Positions 1 through 5,913 of a stretch of 7,010 nucleotides of DNA are shown in pieces. This stretch comes from Candidatus Nitrosopolaris nunavutensis (lineage in GTDB: Archaea > Thermoproteota > Nitrososphaeria > Nitrososphaerales > Nitrososphaeraceae), in NCBI GenBank assembly GCA_002501855.1, contig DAOM01000354.1:1-7010 (forward strand), given 5' to 3'. A program made the position numbers and the translations under genes. Under the pieces are notes generated by a model. It made no database searches. It was not told where the DNA came from and was given only the letters and a program-made list of their open reading frames with translations. Every line of letters starts with the position of its first letter. Position 1 is the first letter of the stretch.

Positions 1-93
1 AAGGGAAGATCAGGTTTTAAAAGGCTCCTACTTGGAAGTACAGCATCCGGAGTAGTAACCCACGCGCATTGTCCCGTAATGATAGTAAAGTGA
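1..93 (+). CDS. Universal stress protein (UspA family), C-terminal end only
   Basis: The first reading frame is open from the window edge to a TGA at 91-93 and encodes the last 30 residues of a protein whose start lies outside the window. The peptide begins KGRSGFKRLLLGSTASGVV and ends HAHCPVMIVK. This matches the C-terminal signature of UspA-type proteins: the Gly-rich nucleotide-binding loop G-x-x-G-(9x)-G-S/T, then S-x-x-V, H-A-x-C-P-V and a final hydrophobic strand. Proteins of this family are small cytoplasmic Rossmann-like alpha/beta proteins, many of which bind ATP and are induced by stress; nitrifying archaea carry many copies. The ATP-binding residues (G-S-T followed by S) are all present here, which suggests an ATP-binding member. 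The next gene starts 9 bp downstream on the same strand, so the two are probably co-transcribed. Family call firm; substrate and role unknown. Confidence 0.9.
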   Translation, partial: KGRSGFKRLLLGSTASGVVTHAHCPVMIVK

Positions 94-102
94 ATTATCC
101 TG

Positions 103-327
103 GTGCATCCTCACGGTAAGCTTGGTGATCTATGGGAAAAATATCTTCAGGCTGAAGCAGAGTTCCATTTTCAGGAATTATCAGCTGTTACATCCGAGTT
201 GATCTCTGGAAGAACAATGTATTGCCCTAAGCATGAAGACATGTTTATCAAACTGCTCAGAAAAGACATGTCATGGTTTATGATGGATATGATCTGGTTT
301 AACGATAAAGAAGAGAAAAGGATTTAA
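103..327 (+). CDS. Small hypothetical protein, 74 aa, downstream of universal stress protein
   Basis: I do not recognise this protein. It starts with GTG at 103; the frame is closed by a TGA at 91-93 (the stop of the stress protein gene) and has no ATG before residue 39, so GTG is the only standard start that keeps most of the frame. It begins MHPHGKLGDLWEKYLQAEAE, is mostly charged and probably helical in its first half, and has a Met/Trp-rich segment near residues 53-66 (DMSWFMMDMIWFND) followed by a Lys/Glu-rich tail ending EEKRI. One cysteine at about residue 41 lies in the sequence YCPKHED. There is no signal peptide and the hydrophobic part is too short and too charged for a clear membrane span. 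The 9-bp gap after the stress protein suggests a two-gene transcript. Being a chance ORF is possible, but the composition looks coding. Confidence 0.55.
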   Translation: MHPHGKLGDLWEKYLQAEAEFHFQELSAVTSELISGRTMYCPKHEDMFIKLLRKDMSWFMMDMIWFNDKEEKRI

Positions 328-366
328 CAATACAGAGACAACGCGAGAGGCACTTCTTAAGTCCCG

Positions 367-520
367 TCATACGTACTCAATATCGCGTGAAGCAGATTCA
401 GGGATAGGATTGTAACTGAGATATTTTTTTCTACATTCTACAAATCCGAAGAATATCATCAGGATAGCTATCAAAAAAAATGTGTCGGTAGCTGCTACAT
501 AGCATCTTCAGTAGACCCAT
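367..520 (-). pseudogene. Small single-span membrane protein, reading frame broken at an 8-A/T tract
   Basis: On the minus strand an ATG at 520 opens a frame beginning MGLLKMLCSSYRHIFF, but it runs out of frame at a run of eight T (plus-strand A at 473-480). In the neighbouring frame the sequence continues as a convincing membrane segment, FFLIAILMIFFGFVE, then a basic anchor CRKKYLSYNPIPES and an end RDIEYV before the TGA at 367-369. If the run had nine T, one continuous protein of about 51 residues would result: short N-terminus, one transmembrane helix, cytoplasmic or exterior polar tail. A TATA-like box lies 38 nt upstream of the ATG, the same spacing seen for other minus-strand genes here, which supports the start. 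I do not recognise the family. It may be truly broken, switched by slippage in the homopolymer, or a one-base sequence error. Confidence 0.45.
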
Positions 521-554
521 TAAGATGTTTTTAGTATTCAGATCAACCAATTGT

Positions 555-562
555 CATTATAG
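555..562 (-). promoter_or_regulatory. TATA box for the small membrane protein gene
   Basis: The minus strand reads CTATAATG here, centred about 38 nt before the ATG at 520. With archaeal transcription starting about 25 nt after the TATA centre this would give a leader of about 12 nt. The spacing equals that found before UPF0147 and the kinase pseudogene. Confidence 0.4.
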
Positions 563-813
563 GGTGTTTTCTCCGAGCTTTACAATATTGTCAGGATACG
601 ATCAGAAGGCGTCTTTTTCTGCTAACCAGCCAAAATCATAGAATCAAAAAGATTAAATGTAATTTTTTACGAAAAAAATTAAAGAACTAAAACACTAAAG
701 CTACAGTACACACGGCATACTTGTCGAGCGCTAAAACCTCTTGTAAAGGCAACTAATATTAAATTATTATACATTCCATCCGCTTTCGCATTGCTCTGGC
801 TTGAGCAGTATTC
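563..813. other. Non-coding stretch without recognisable gene
   Basis: Between the minus-strand promoter at 555-562 and the repeats upstream of the winged-helix regulator I see no open frame with coding character on either strand, and no tRNA-like cloverleaf. It is AT-rich with several A- and T-runs around 640-690. Since the small membrane protein gene and the regulator are divergent, the region most likely holds promoter and leader sequence. Confidence 0.4.
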
Positions 814-847
814 GTTAATAATTGATAATTAACAATTTTGATAATTA
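814..847. repeat. Inverted and direct repeats upstream of the winged-helix regulator, possible operator
   Basis: GTTAAT at 814-819 and ATTAAC at 828-833 form an inverted repeat with an 8-base spacer. Overlapping it, the decamer TTGATAATTA occurs at 822-831 and again at 838-847, 16 bp apart. A further AATTGTT lies near 872-878, the reverse complement of AACAATT at 831-837. The block lies 100-130 bp before the start of a small DNA-binding protein, where autoregulatory sites would be expected, but AT-rich DNA makes such repeats easily by chance. Confidence 0.3.
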
Positions 848-932
848 CCAGTTTGCATTTATTGGATCAATAATTGTTAGACTAGATGGATTGGGCTTAT
901 TCGTCTATGCCATACGTTATGCCATATCTAGT

Positions 933-940
933 GGAAGGAG
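933..940 (+). promoter_or_regulatory. Ribosome binding site that sets the start of the winged-helix regulator
   Basis: GGAAGGAG is followed after 7 nt by ATG at 948. It is the best Shine-Dalgarno-like sequence in the window and argues that translation begins at 948, not at the in-frame TTG at 822. Confidence 0.6.
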
Positions 941-947
941 TAGAGAA

Positions 948-1225
948 ATGGAGGTAGAAAAAAGGCATAAACTTCAACTATTTTATGAAATAATTTGTGC
1001 TATTGAAGATGATATAGATCATAACAAAGTTGCAAGACCAACTCATATTCAGCATAATTGCAGATTATCCTATGATAAAATGATGAATCACTTTATTGAG
1101 TTAGAACACAAATACATGATATATTGTGTGATTCTAGCGGATTAAAATCATTAACTAGTAACGCCAAGAAATTCGTAAAACAATATAATGATTTGATAAA
1201 TCTAATTGAAAGTGCGGATTTGTAA
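948..1225 (+). pseudogene. Winged helix-turn-helix regulator (HTH_45-like), frameshifted
   Basis: From ATG 948 the protein begins MEVEKRHKLQLFYEIICAIE, then carries a helix-turn-helix core: RPTHIQHNCRLSYDKM (residues 30-45, second part the likely recognition helix), MNHFIELEHKYMI. This is the pattern of the small archaeal winged-helix proteins of Pfam HTH_45, which are usually 85-100 residues long. The frame then ends early at a TAA at 1143-1145 (65 aa). In the -1 frame from about 1124 the missing part appears: SSGLKSLTSNAKKFVKQYND and then LINLIESADL before TAA at 1223-1225, the expected wing strand and C-terminal dimerisation helix. Together they give about 92 residues, the normal length. 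The break lies near 1118-1132, where no slippery heptamer is visible. The extra 42 codons upstream of 948 look untranslated. The family call is good; whether the gene is dead or the sequence lacks one base cannot be told here. Confidence 0.8.
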
Positions 1226-1436
1226 GTCTAGTTATTATTTATACACTTTTGTTGGAACTGAGAATGACGAAATGATAGCGGCAATAAAAGAAAAATGGTA
1301 ATCATAATCTAATTATGAATTGCTCCCTTTAAGAGTCCCATAAGGGAGTATCGATAAAGACTACCACACGATCATATTATTTGATAGTCTTCTGTCCGTA
1401 ATCATTATTAAATCCGTTGTCAGTACGTAAACCATC
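1226..1436. promoter_or_regulatory. Intergenic region with two inverted repeats upstream of the polysaccharide deacetylase
   Basis: CTCCCTT (1323-1329) pairs with AAGGGAG (1342-1348) around a 12-base loop. Just downstream AAGACTA (1357-1363) pairs with TAGTCTT (1385-1391), with arms 28 bp apart that bracket an AT-rich CATATTATTT (1373-1382). A second TATA candidate, ATTATTAAAT, lies at 1404-1413, about 29 nt before the TTG start, which would give an almost leaderless message. A 29-codon frame starting GTG 1212 and ending 1301 (containing FVGTENDEMIAAIKEKW) looks somewhat coding but has no support. Confidence 0.4.
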
Positions 1437-2585
1437 TTGTCAAATACAAATGCAAAGATTTTGTTTGGCGTTGTCGTTACTTTTACGATTGTAATGATGT
1501 TAGTCATCGGTAGCTCTTTTCCAAATGTGGCCCTAAGTAAATCATCTTCACAGATATCATCTAATACCGGTGGTGCCGCAACAAGTACTAGCAACAGTGG
1601 TGTGTCAAATTTAAATGGATTCAATAATCAATCCTCTTCCGGCGCTCCTCTTTATCTCGCACCCCCACCACCGGGCTCCTCTTCAAGGGTTAATAATGGC
1701 GGTGGTGTGGCTAGTAACAATAAGCTTGTAATGATAGGCTTTGATGACTCGTACAAGAGCCAAATTCTATACGCCAAGCCAATACTAGATAAATATGGTT
1801 TTAAGGCTTCTCTCTTTGAAGTTTGTACTTGGATAGGAAAAACAAAAGACAGACAGACTTGGCAAGACGTAGCAGCATTGCAACATGATGGAATGGATAT
1901 AGAATCACATACTATGACTCATGCTCATCTCCCTATGCTATTGTCCTCACCAAGCCAACTGACTTATGAGATAGGGGGATCAAAACAATGTCTTGCTAAT
2001 CACGGCGTTAATGCAACAATCTTTGGATATCCGCTAAACTTGGGATCTGACATACCATCAATAGTTAATGTGGTGGCTAAATATTATAATCTAGCAAGAT
2101 CTGGTAGTGCACCGTTGATGTTTTTAAACTGTAACGGCTACGTGAAACAACCGCAGACTGATTGCAGTACATATTCAGCCAATGGTAAGCTCACTTATGC
2201 AAATCGATTTGATATCAGAAGTGATAGCTTTAGACATGTAGACAGTAGGCACAATTATAGCCCTGCTCAGGAGTATACGCAATTCGTTCAACGTATGGAT
2301 AGTCAAATTCCATACAACACAATCGGAAAGATAAATGCAATTCCTATAATTACATATCACAATCTTACAAACAGCATACAAGATTATAACAAGATGGCTT
2401 CCACTATAACTGTGGATTTATTTGCTCAGGAAATGAAATATCTACATGACAATGGATTTAGGGTATTATTATTAAATCAACTTGGATATGATCCAAACAG
2501 TAACGTTTTTGATATAAAGAATGTTCCATTGTCTACTTATGGAACTACAACTAACGCTGCTACTCTGGTCAGAGCTCCATCCTAG
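1437..2585 (+). CDS. Secreted or membrane-anchored polysaccharide deacetylase (NodB/CE4 fold)
   Basis: 382 residues. It starts with TTG; a TAA lies three codons upstream and the next Met is inside the hydrophobic segment, so TTG keeps the N-terminal charge. Residues 8-28 form a hydrophobic signal or anchor, followed by a Ser/Asn/Gly-rich linker (about 33-95, with APPPPGSSS) typical of surface proteins. The catalytic domain shows motif 1 as GFDDS (Asp103 the likely base, Asp104 metal ligand), motif 2 as SHTMTH (His158 and His162, metal ligands) and a motif 3 variant FGYP (196-199). Near the end ITYHNL (305-310) and FAQEMKYLHDNGFRVLLLNQ (329-348) follow. CE4 enzymes remove acetyl groups from N-acetylated (sometimes O-acetylated) sugars using a divalent metal. 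Inference: it modifies the archaeon's own cell-surface or matrix glycans outside the membrane. Flanking genes give no further clue. Cys130, Cys185, Cys232 and Cys243 could form disulfides outside the cell. Confidence 0.9.
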   Translation: MSNTNAKILFGVVVTFTIVMMLVIGSSFPNVALSKSSSQISSNTGGAATSTSNSGVSNLNGFNNQSSSGAPLYLAPPPPGSSSRVNNGGGVASNNKLVMIGFDDSYKSQILYAKPILDKYGFKASLFEVCTWIGKTKDRQTWQDVAALQHDGMDIESHTMTHAHLPMLLSSPSQLTYEIGGSKQCLANHGVNATIFGYPLNLGSDIPSIVNVVAKYYNLARSGSAPLMFLNCNGYVKQPQTDCSTYSANGKLTYANRFDIRSDSFRHVDSRHNYSPAQEYTQFVQRMDSQIPYNTIGKINAIPIITYHNLTNSIQDYNKMASTITVDLFAQEMKYLHDNGFRVLLLNQLGYDPNSNVFDIKNVPLSTYGTTTNAATLVRAPS

Positions 2586-2790
2586 TCTAAATTCAGTATT
2601 AAATAAAATTCTAGAATGGCATTACGACATGTCCGAGACCTGTCAAATTATTCTTGGTGGCTTTATAACGCTAGCTTACATGAATCACTGGAACATTGTG
2701 TTTCAGACTGTGTGTGAGCATGTTATTTGAACTATCAAGACTACGCAGAAAATCTGAGATTGAAATAAGCTAGTTGTTATAACATAGTAG

Positions 2791-3501
2791 CTAACTATCT
2801 CGAAGTTGGCGGCCACTATACAATTCCGATTGCATCCACAGGGTCTCAAATATGGAAACATGAGTTCAAACGGTAGCTTCGCTATTAGAATACGTTGCCA
2901 ATCCTGTTGTTTCGTCAGGGTTGACTTCTATCTCCAAGGACAATTTTCTGTCAACTATCAATGTTGTAACTTTTGTTTGCAACCGCGTTTGAAGGTGCAC
3001 GATTTCAATCTTGCTATAGTTTTCATCTACTCTCATCCTCTGTAGTAATTCCTCCATTTTTCGTTTTATCATCTAATTGTATCAATATTCTAATTCGTGC
3101 TTGTCGCTATTGCTTATAATAGCATGAGATAGGTGTTCTTTATCATGAGAAATTACGTGAATCAGACACTCCTTCTTGTCAGCTATTCCAACATTACTTC
3201 TAATTCCGTCTAAATGTCGAAATTCTATAAACTCCATTAGCTTCTTACAATAAAGTATATTTTCATGCGTGACTACAATGACGCCTCTTATCTTAACACC
3301 CCTATTCGTGAGGAAAATTAATCCGTTGAATAACTGGTCGTCTAATACATGCATAGCTACTTCAGTATGGTCTAAACATGCATCAAGTCTTTCTTTTATC
3401 TGAGAAAAAACCTTCACTGTTACTCTTTGTATGTTTTTATTACCATACAACACCTCTGTCCTTTCAGTAACCGAACCTTGGGAATCCGTTATACTATGCA
3501 C
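2791..3501 (-). pseudogene. Remnant of a histidine kinase: sensor domains only, several in-frame stops
   Basis: Starting with GTG at 3501, the frame gives TERTEVLYGNKNIQRVTVKV, LDACLDHTEVAMHV, NRGVKIRGVIVVTHENILYC and KKLMEFIEFRHLDGIRSN. This closely resembles the N-terminal sensor domain of the many histidine kinases of Nitrososphaeria. A TGA at 3082-3084 interrupts it, and a TAG follows at 3073-3075. The same frame continues without a shift into LQTRLQTKVTTLIVDRKLSL and GLATYSNSEATV, the second sensor domain of such kinases. It then meets a TGA at 2866-2868 and still continues as VSIFETLWMQSELY to a TAG at 2791-2793. Related proteins have roughly another 100 residues between the two domains, so an internal deletion is likely. 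The H-box and ATPase domain expected after SELY are absent, also from 2586-2790. Expected role when intact: membrane or cytoplasmic signal input of a two-component system. That the three stops share one frame argues for real decay and not read errors. Confidence 0.8.
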
Positions 3502-3534
3502 CCGTACTGGACAAACAATAAGGCAATTATTGTA

Positions 3535-3545
3535 TTTTTATATTT
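3535..3545 (-). promoter_or_regulatory. TATA box of the histidine kinase pseudogene
   Basis: The minus strand reads AAATATAAAAA, centred about 39 nt upstream of the GTG start at 3501. This is the best TATA match in the window and predicts a leader of about 13 nt. The promoter has outlived the coding sequence it served. Confidence 0.5.
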
Positions 3546-3661
3546 GCGCCTGCGTCTGTTTATTTAGTAATAGAAAGGGGTCTGCCGAAAACAGGAAGGT
3601 TGTTTTAAATCATTATTCCAACCCTGAATCATTTCTACAATTAATTAGCCAGTCGTTTTTA

Positions 3662-4558
3662 CTACTTTGATGCCTTGTTCAATTGTCTTCTGAAAAGCGC
3701 ACCAGCGATAGGATTGATAGCATAGGGCAGAGTATGCTTAAACCACACTCCTGCTCTTACATAAAAAGGAACTATTATTTCAAGACGCGAGGAATTAGCT
3801 GCAGCAAGAATTGCTTTTGATACAGTTCTTGCTTCGAGCATAAAGCCAGTATAATTTGGCTTATGATTCTCAAAAGATTGATTGTTGAAGAAATTTGTTT
3901 TCACGCCAATAGGGCTTACTACTGTTATGCGTACACCAGTTCCATATAGCTCGTGATACAGGGACTCAGAGAATCCTAACATTGCATATTTTGAAGCACA
4001 ATATCCAGCCATTCCAGCAACTCCGAAACTTGCGGCTAATGATGCCACATTTACAATATGTCCTGAATGTCTTGAGAGCATAGAATGCAAGAATACCTTG
4101 GTACAATAGACCATTCCAAAATAATTTGTCCCCATGACTGCCTCTATTTGCTCAATACTCTGATTTTCCACTTTACCAAATTCTCCAAAACCTGCATTAT
4201 TGATCAATAAATCAATATACCCAAATCTTTCGAGTATTTGTGTTCCCATTCTTAGAACATCTTCCTTTTTTGACATATCACAAGTATGTGCTACAATTTC
4301 TGCTCCTTTGGATTTCGTGACAACTTGTAACGTTTTCTTTAGTTCGAGTAATTTTGATTCTGAGCGAGCTATAAGTATTATTGGACCCGCGCCTTTATTT
4401 ACAAAATCAAGAGCAGCCTGCCTTCCAATTCCCGAAGAAGCTCCGGTTATTACTACAATCTGTCCTTCAAACTTTCTCTTCTTTCTGTGGCCTTCGTCCT
4501 CTTTCCCCTTCCCTCTCAATCGATCTCGGATATTATTATTGCAGAACCAGCAAATCAT
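3662..4558 (-). CDS. Short-chain dehydrogenase/reductase (classical SDR)
   Basis: 298 residues from ATG 4558; a TTG three codons earlier (4567) is an alternative. It is a complete classical SDR: the cofactor loop TGASSGIG (38-45), an Arg after the second strand (ARS, 64-66) that favours NADP(H), NNAGFG (120-125), and the catalytic tetrad Asn145, Ser173, Tyr186 and Lys190 (YCASK). SPIGVKT (215-221) stands where SP-x-x-V-x-T is usual. Cytoplasmic NAD(P)-dependent oxidation or reduction of an alcohol or ketone is expected; the substrate cannot be read from sequence, though the pattern resembles the DltE/DHRS7-like oxidoreductases. A C-terminal hydrophobic stretch (VWFKHTLPYAINPIAGALF, about 271-289) could touch membrane. 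Odd is the 32-residue N-terminal extension before the usual start: a CWFC motif (residues 3-6) followed by a strongly charged segment (RLRGKGKEDEGHRKKRK). No start codon exists between it and the SDR core. Confidence 0.93.
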   Translation of the reverse strand: MICWFCNNNIRDRLRGKGKEDEGHRKKRKFEGQIVVITGASSGIGRQAALDFVNKGAGPIILIARSESKLLELKKTLQVVTKSKGAEIVAHTCDMSKKEDVLRMGTQILERFGYIDLLINNAGFGEFGKVENQSIEQIEAVMGTNYFGMVYCTKVFLHSMLSRHSGHIVNVASLAASFGVAGMAGYCASKYAMLGFSESLYHELYGTGVRITVVSPIGVKTNFFNNQSFENHKPNYTGFMLEARTVSKAILAAANSSRLEIIVPFYVRAGVWFKHTLPYAINPIAGALFRRQLNKASK

Positions 4559-4585
4559 TGTTTGCAAAACGAGATCGTCAAAAAA

Positions 4586-4641
4586 GAGGTAAACAATCGA
4601 TACACCTTTGTTAACAGCTAATTATATCCGTCTTTTACCTC
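4586..4641 (-). promoter_or_regulatory. Candidate SDR promoter flanked by an 8-bp inverted repeat
   Basis: On the minus strand GGATATAAT (4621-4629) is a TATA-like box about 60 nt before the SDR start, so the leader would be about 30-40 nt, longer than for neighbouring genes. GAGGTAAA (4586-4593) and TTTACCTC (4634-4641) are perfect inverted repeats on either side of it and could be regulator half-sites, but the 40-bp spacer makes this weak. Confidence 0.3.
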
Positions 4642-4815
4642 ATTTGAATACTGCTGCAGCAGTTTGTGGATTTGGGGTCAATGACAAATCTGCAATATGG
4701 AGCATCAAGATGTTCCCTCATAGCAATTTTTGTGATAATCCTCTGCAACATAAATCTCTACATTAAACCAGTTTTCCTGAGTTCCGGTGAAATGCCTTGA
4801 TAGATCAGAAATGCG
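4635..4815 (-). pseudogene. Possible decayed small gene in two minus-strand frames
   Basis: One minus-strand frame, open from 4815 down to a TGA at 4705-4707, reads SDLSRHFTGTQENWFNVEIY and then VAEDYHKNCYEG. A second frame, ending at TAA 4635-4637, reads REHLDAPYCRFVIDPKSTN and then CCSSIQMR. The joined peptide of about 60 residues has a balanced, coding-like composition and four or five cysteines, and the switch falls near 4705-4725. The second frame alone has an ATG at 4751 and would give 38 aa. I recognise no family. No good start codon exists for the first part: its frame opens directly after a TAA. It is directly upstream of the SDR gene on the same strand, and its end overlaps the SDR promoter region. 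Chance AT-rich ORFs remain possible. Confidence 0.3.
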
Positions 4816-5205
4816 TTAAGCACATATTCGCATCAGAAACTTTCACCAACTGGCGACGCTGCTATGGATACATTACGTTACGTTAACGGGAACAAAGTGT
4901 TTAACTGACGCTCTGATTACCTTGGCAAACGCGTTCAAGGAAGAGGTGTTGAATCTACCAACGAAAATTTTAGTCCTCAGACTGGTGATCAACTTATTGA
5001 ATACCAGAGAAAAAGCAACTAATCCACTCTTTAATAGAAGCATTGAATGCATACTCTTGCAATGAACTACCCCTGATAAAAGATATAAACAAGATGCGTG
5101 AATAAACATGGTTGAGTGGAAAATGCATAAGGACGGATTAGAAAACTTCTATTCAATTGGTGACGCTTGACTACGGCTATGCAAATTTTTTTCTATTCTT
5201 CTCCA
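4816..5205. other. No supported gene; open frames on both strands
   Basis: A plus frame is open from 4820 to about 5075 (with TKCLTDALITLANAFKEE and NPLFNRSIECILLQ) but lacks a start before its second half. Another plus frame starts with ATG 4864, is closed by TGA at 4906 and continues with GRGVESTNENFSPQTGDQL, which only faintly resembles an aldehyde dehydrogenase N-terminus. The minus-strand frame 4873-5109 mirrors the first and is Leu/Ser/Val-rich without family features. ACGTT is tandemly repeated at about 4876-4885. I cannot choose among these and call none of them a gene. Confidence 0.3.
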
Positions 5206-5583
5206 CTATTTACTCACTAAAGCTAGCTTTACCTGCTTGTACATACAAGGCTTTACTGTCTTGTCGGCCACCCTGCAGAATGTTAGGTGCCAGGCTGCTT
5301 CAAGTCCTAAGAGAGTTTCTACAACTCCAACTGCCGGATAGATTATATACTCAAACACATTATCTCTACCATCAACAAACCCGTTCCATTACCCCGTTTT
5401 AAATCCTCTCGAGTCACCGAATTAATGAGCATTCCCGACATACTAAATAATAGTAGCTTCAGTTAATTGTTGGTCAACTTTATCATTAGCTAGTCGACTA
5501 CCAAGTAATACTTTCCATGGGTTATTATATCTTGCATGAAATATTATTCTCTTATACCTTCGAGGTTTGAGACAACCTGCCAT
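5206..5583 (-). pseudogene. Possible decayed gene downstream of UPF0147
   Basis: Minus-strand pieces with coding-like composition follow each other. From ATG 5583, inside the end of UPF0147, a 46-codon frame reads PWKVLLGSRLANDKVDQQL and ends at TAG 5443-5445. In the same frame, after further stops (the last at 5389-5391), the sequence WNGFVDGRDNVFEYIIYPAV, then GVVETLLGLEAAWHLTFC and KPCMYKQVKLALVSK runs to TAG 5206-5208. A third piece, ATG 5441 to TAA 5343, lies in another frame (MSGMLINSVTREDLKRGN). Three in-frame stops within one frame resemble the state of the kinase pseudogene. I do not recognise the family, and the plus-strand frame at 5157-5402 looks like its shadow. Alternatively these are chance ORFs in AT-rich DNA. 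Confidence 0.3.
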
Positions 5584-5879
5584 AGCATTGTTCTAATATG
5601 CGATTCTATTCTTTTATCTTGACTCATGCTGTCTAATATACTAATAGCGTTTGCCGCTCTAATCGATAAACTAGTTTTTGGGTCGTGAGCTTTCAACAGA
5701 AGAAGTAATTCATGTATCCTGCCTTTTGAAGTTCTATTGCCTCTACAATAATTAGCACTAATGTTTTCGAGGGTACCTATTGCAGCAGCCAAGCTTTCTT
5801 GGTTAGTTTTGTTCTGTAATAGTTCTTTTTCATGTTTCGTTATCCTTTTTGTTGTTGTAGTTTTTTCAGAATATGTCAT
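5544..5879 (-). CDS. UPF0147 family protein
   Basis: 111 residues from ATG 5879. After a polar Thr/Lys-rich N-terminal extension of about 25 residues (MTYSEKTTTTKRITKHEKEL) the family core follows: AAAIGTLENISAN (about 31-43), a variable helix, LSIRAANAISILDSMSQD (71-88) and IRTMLWQVVSNLEGI (95-109). The segments R-A-A-x-A-I-S-I-L-(D/E) and R-T-x-x-W-x-x-V-S-x-L-E are the signature of UPF0147 (Pfam PF03685), a conserved archaeal family of about 90 residues that forms an all-helical bundle; its function is unknown. There are no metal ligands or membrane segments and the protein should be cytoplasmic. The gene stands alone with its own promoter: a TATA box 39 nt before the ATG. The middle helix, with YCRGNRTSKGRIHEL, lacks the D-x-x-x-P-x-N-I-R-R-A-A sequence usual in the family, so this copy is somewhat divergent. 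Confidence 0.92.
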   Translation of the reverse strand: MTYSEKTTTTKRITKHEKELLQNKTNQESLAAAIGTLENISANYCRGNRTSKGRIHELLLLLKAHDPKTSLSIRAANAISILDSMSQDKRIESHIRTMLWQVVSNLEGIRE

Positions 5880-5913
5880 TGTAACAATACCTACATGTCT
5901 ATCGTATTACTTG

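Noticed and set aside
328..821. Possible tRNA, small RNA or CRISPR repeats in the AT-rich gap
   Set aside because: No cloverleaf with CCA-proximal stem and T-loop, and no regularly spaced direct repeats were seen here or elsewhere in the window.
822..947. N-terminal extension of the regulator from TTG 822
   Set aside because: A strong GGAAGGAG before ATG 948 and the family's normal start near KRHKL make the upstream 42 codons unlikely to be translated.
1116..1135. Programmed -1 frameshift in the regulator
   Set aside because: No X-XXY-YYZ slippery heptamer or downstream pseudoknot-like stem is apparent, so a simple indel is the better explanation.
1361..1624. Minus-strand frame of 87 codons
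   Set aside because: It lies antisense to the signal peptide and linker of the deacetylase and shows no family motif; a shadow.
2521..2730. Plus-strand frame of 69 codons at the end of the deacetylase
   Set aside because: It overlaps the deacetylase C-terminus in another frame and has no recognisable feature beyond a hydrophobic patch.
4200..4614. Two plus-strand frames opposite the SDR gene
   Set aside because: Ser/Pro/Leu-rich antisense shadows of a well-supported SDR.
4906..5022. Aldehyde dehydrogenase N-terminal remnant (GRGVESTNENFSPQTGDQL)
   Set aside because: The likeness to N-P-A-T-G-E is short, lies after a stop, and no downstream ALDH motif is visible in any frame.
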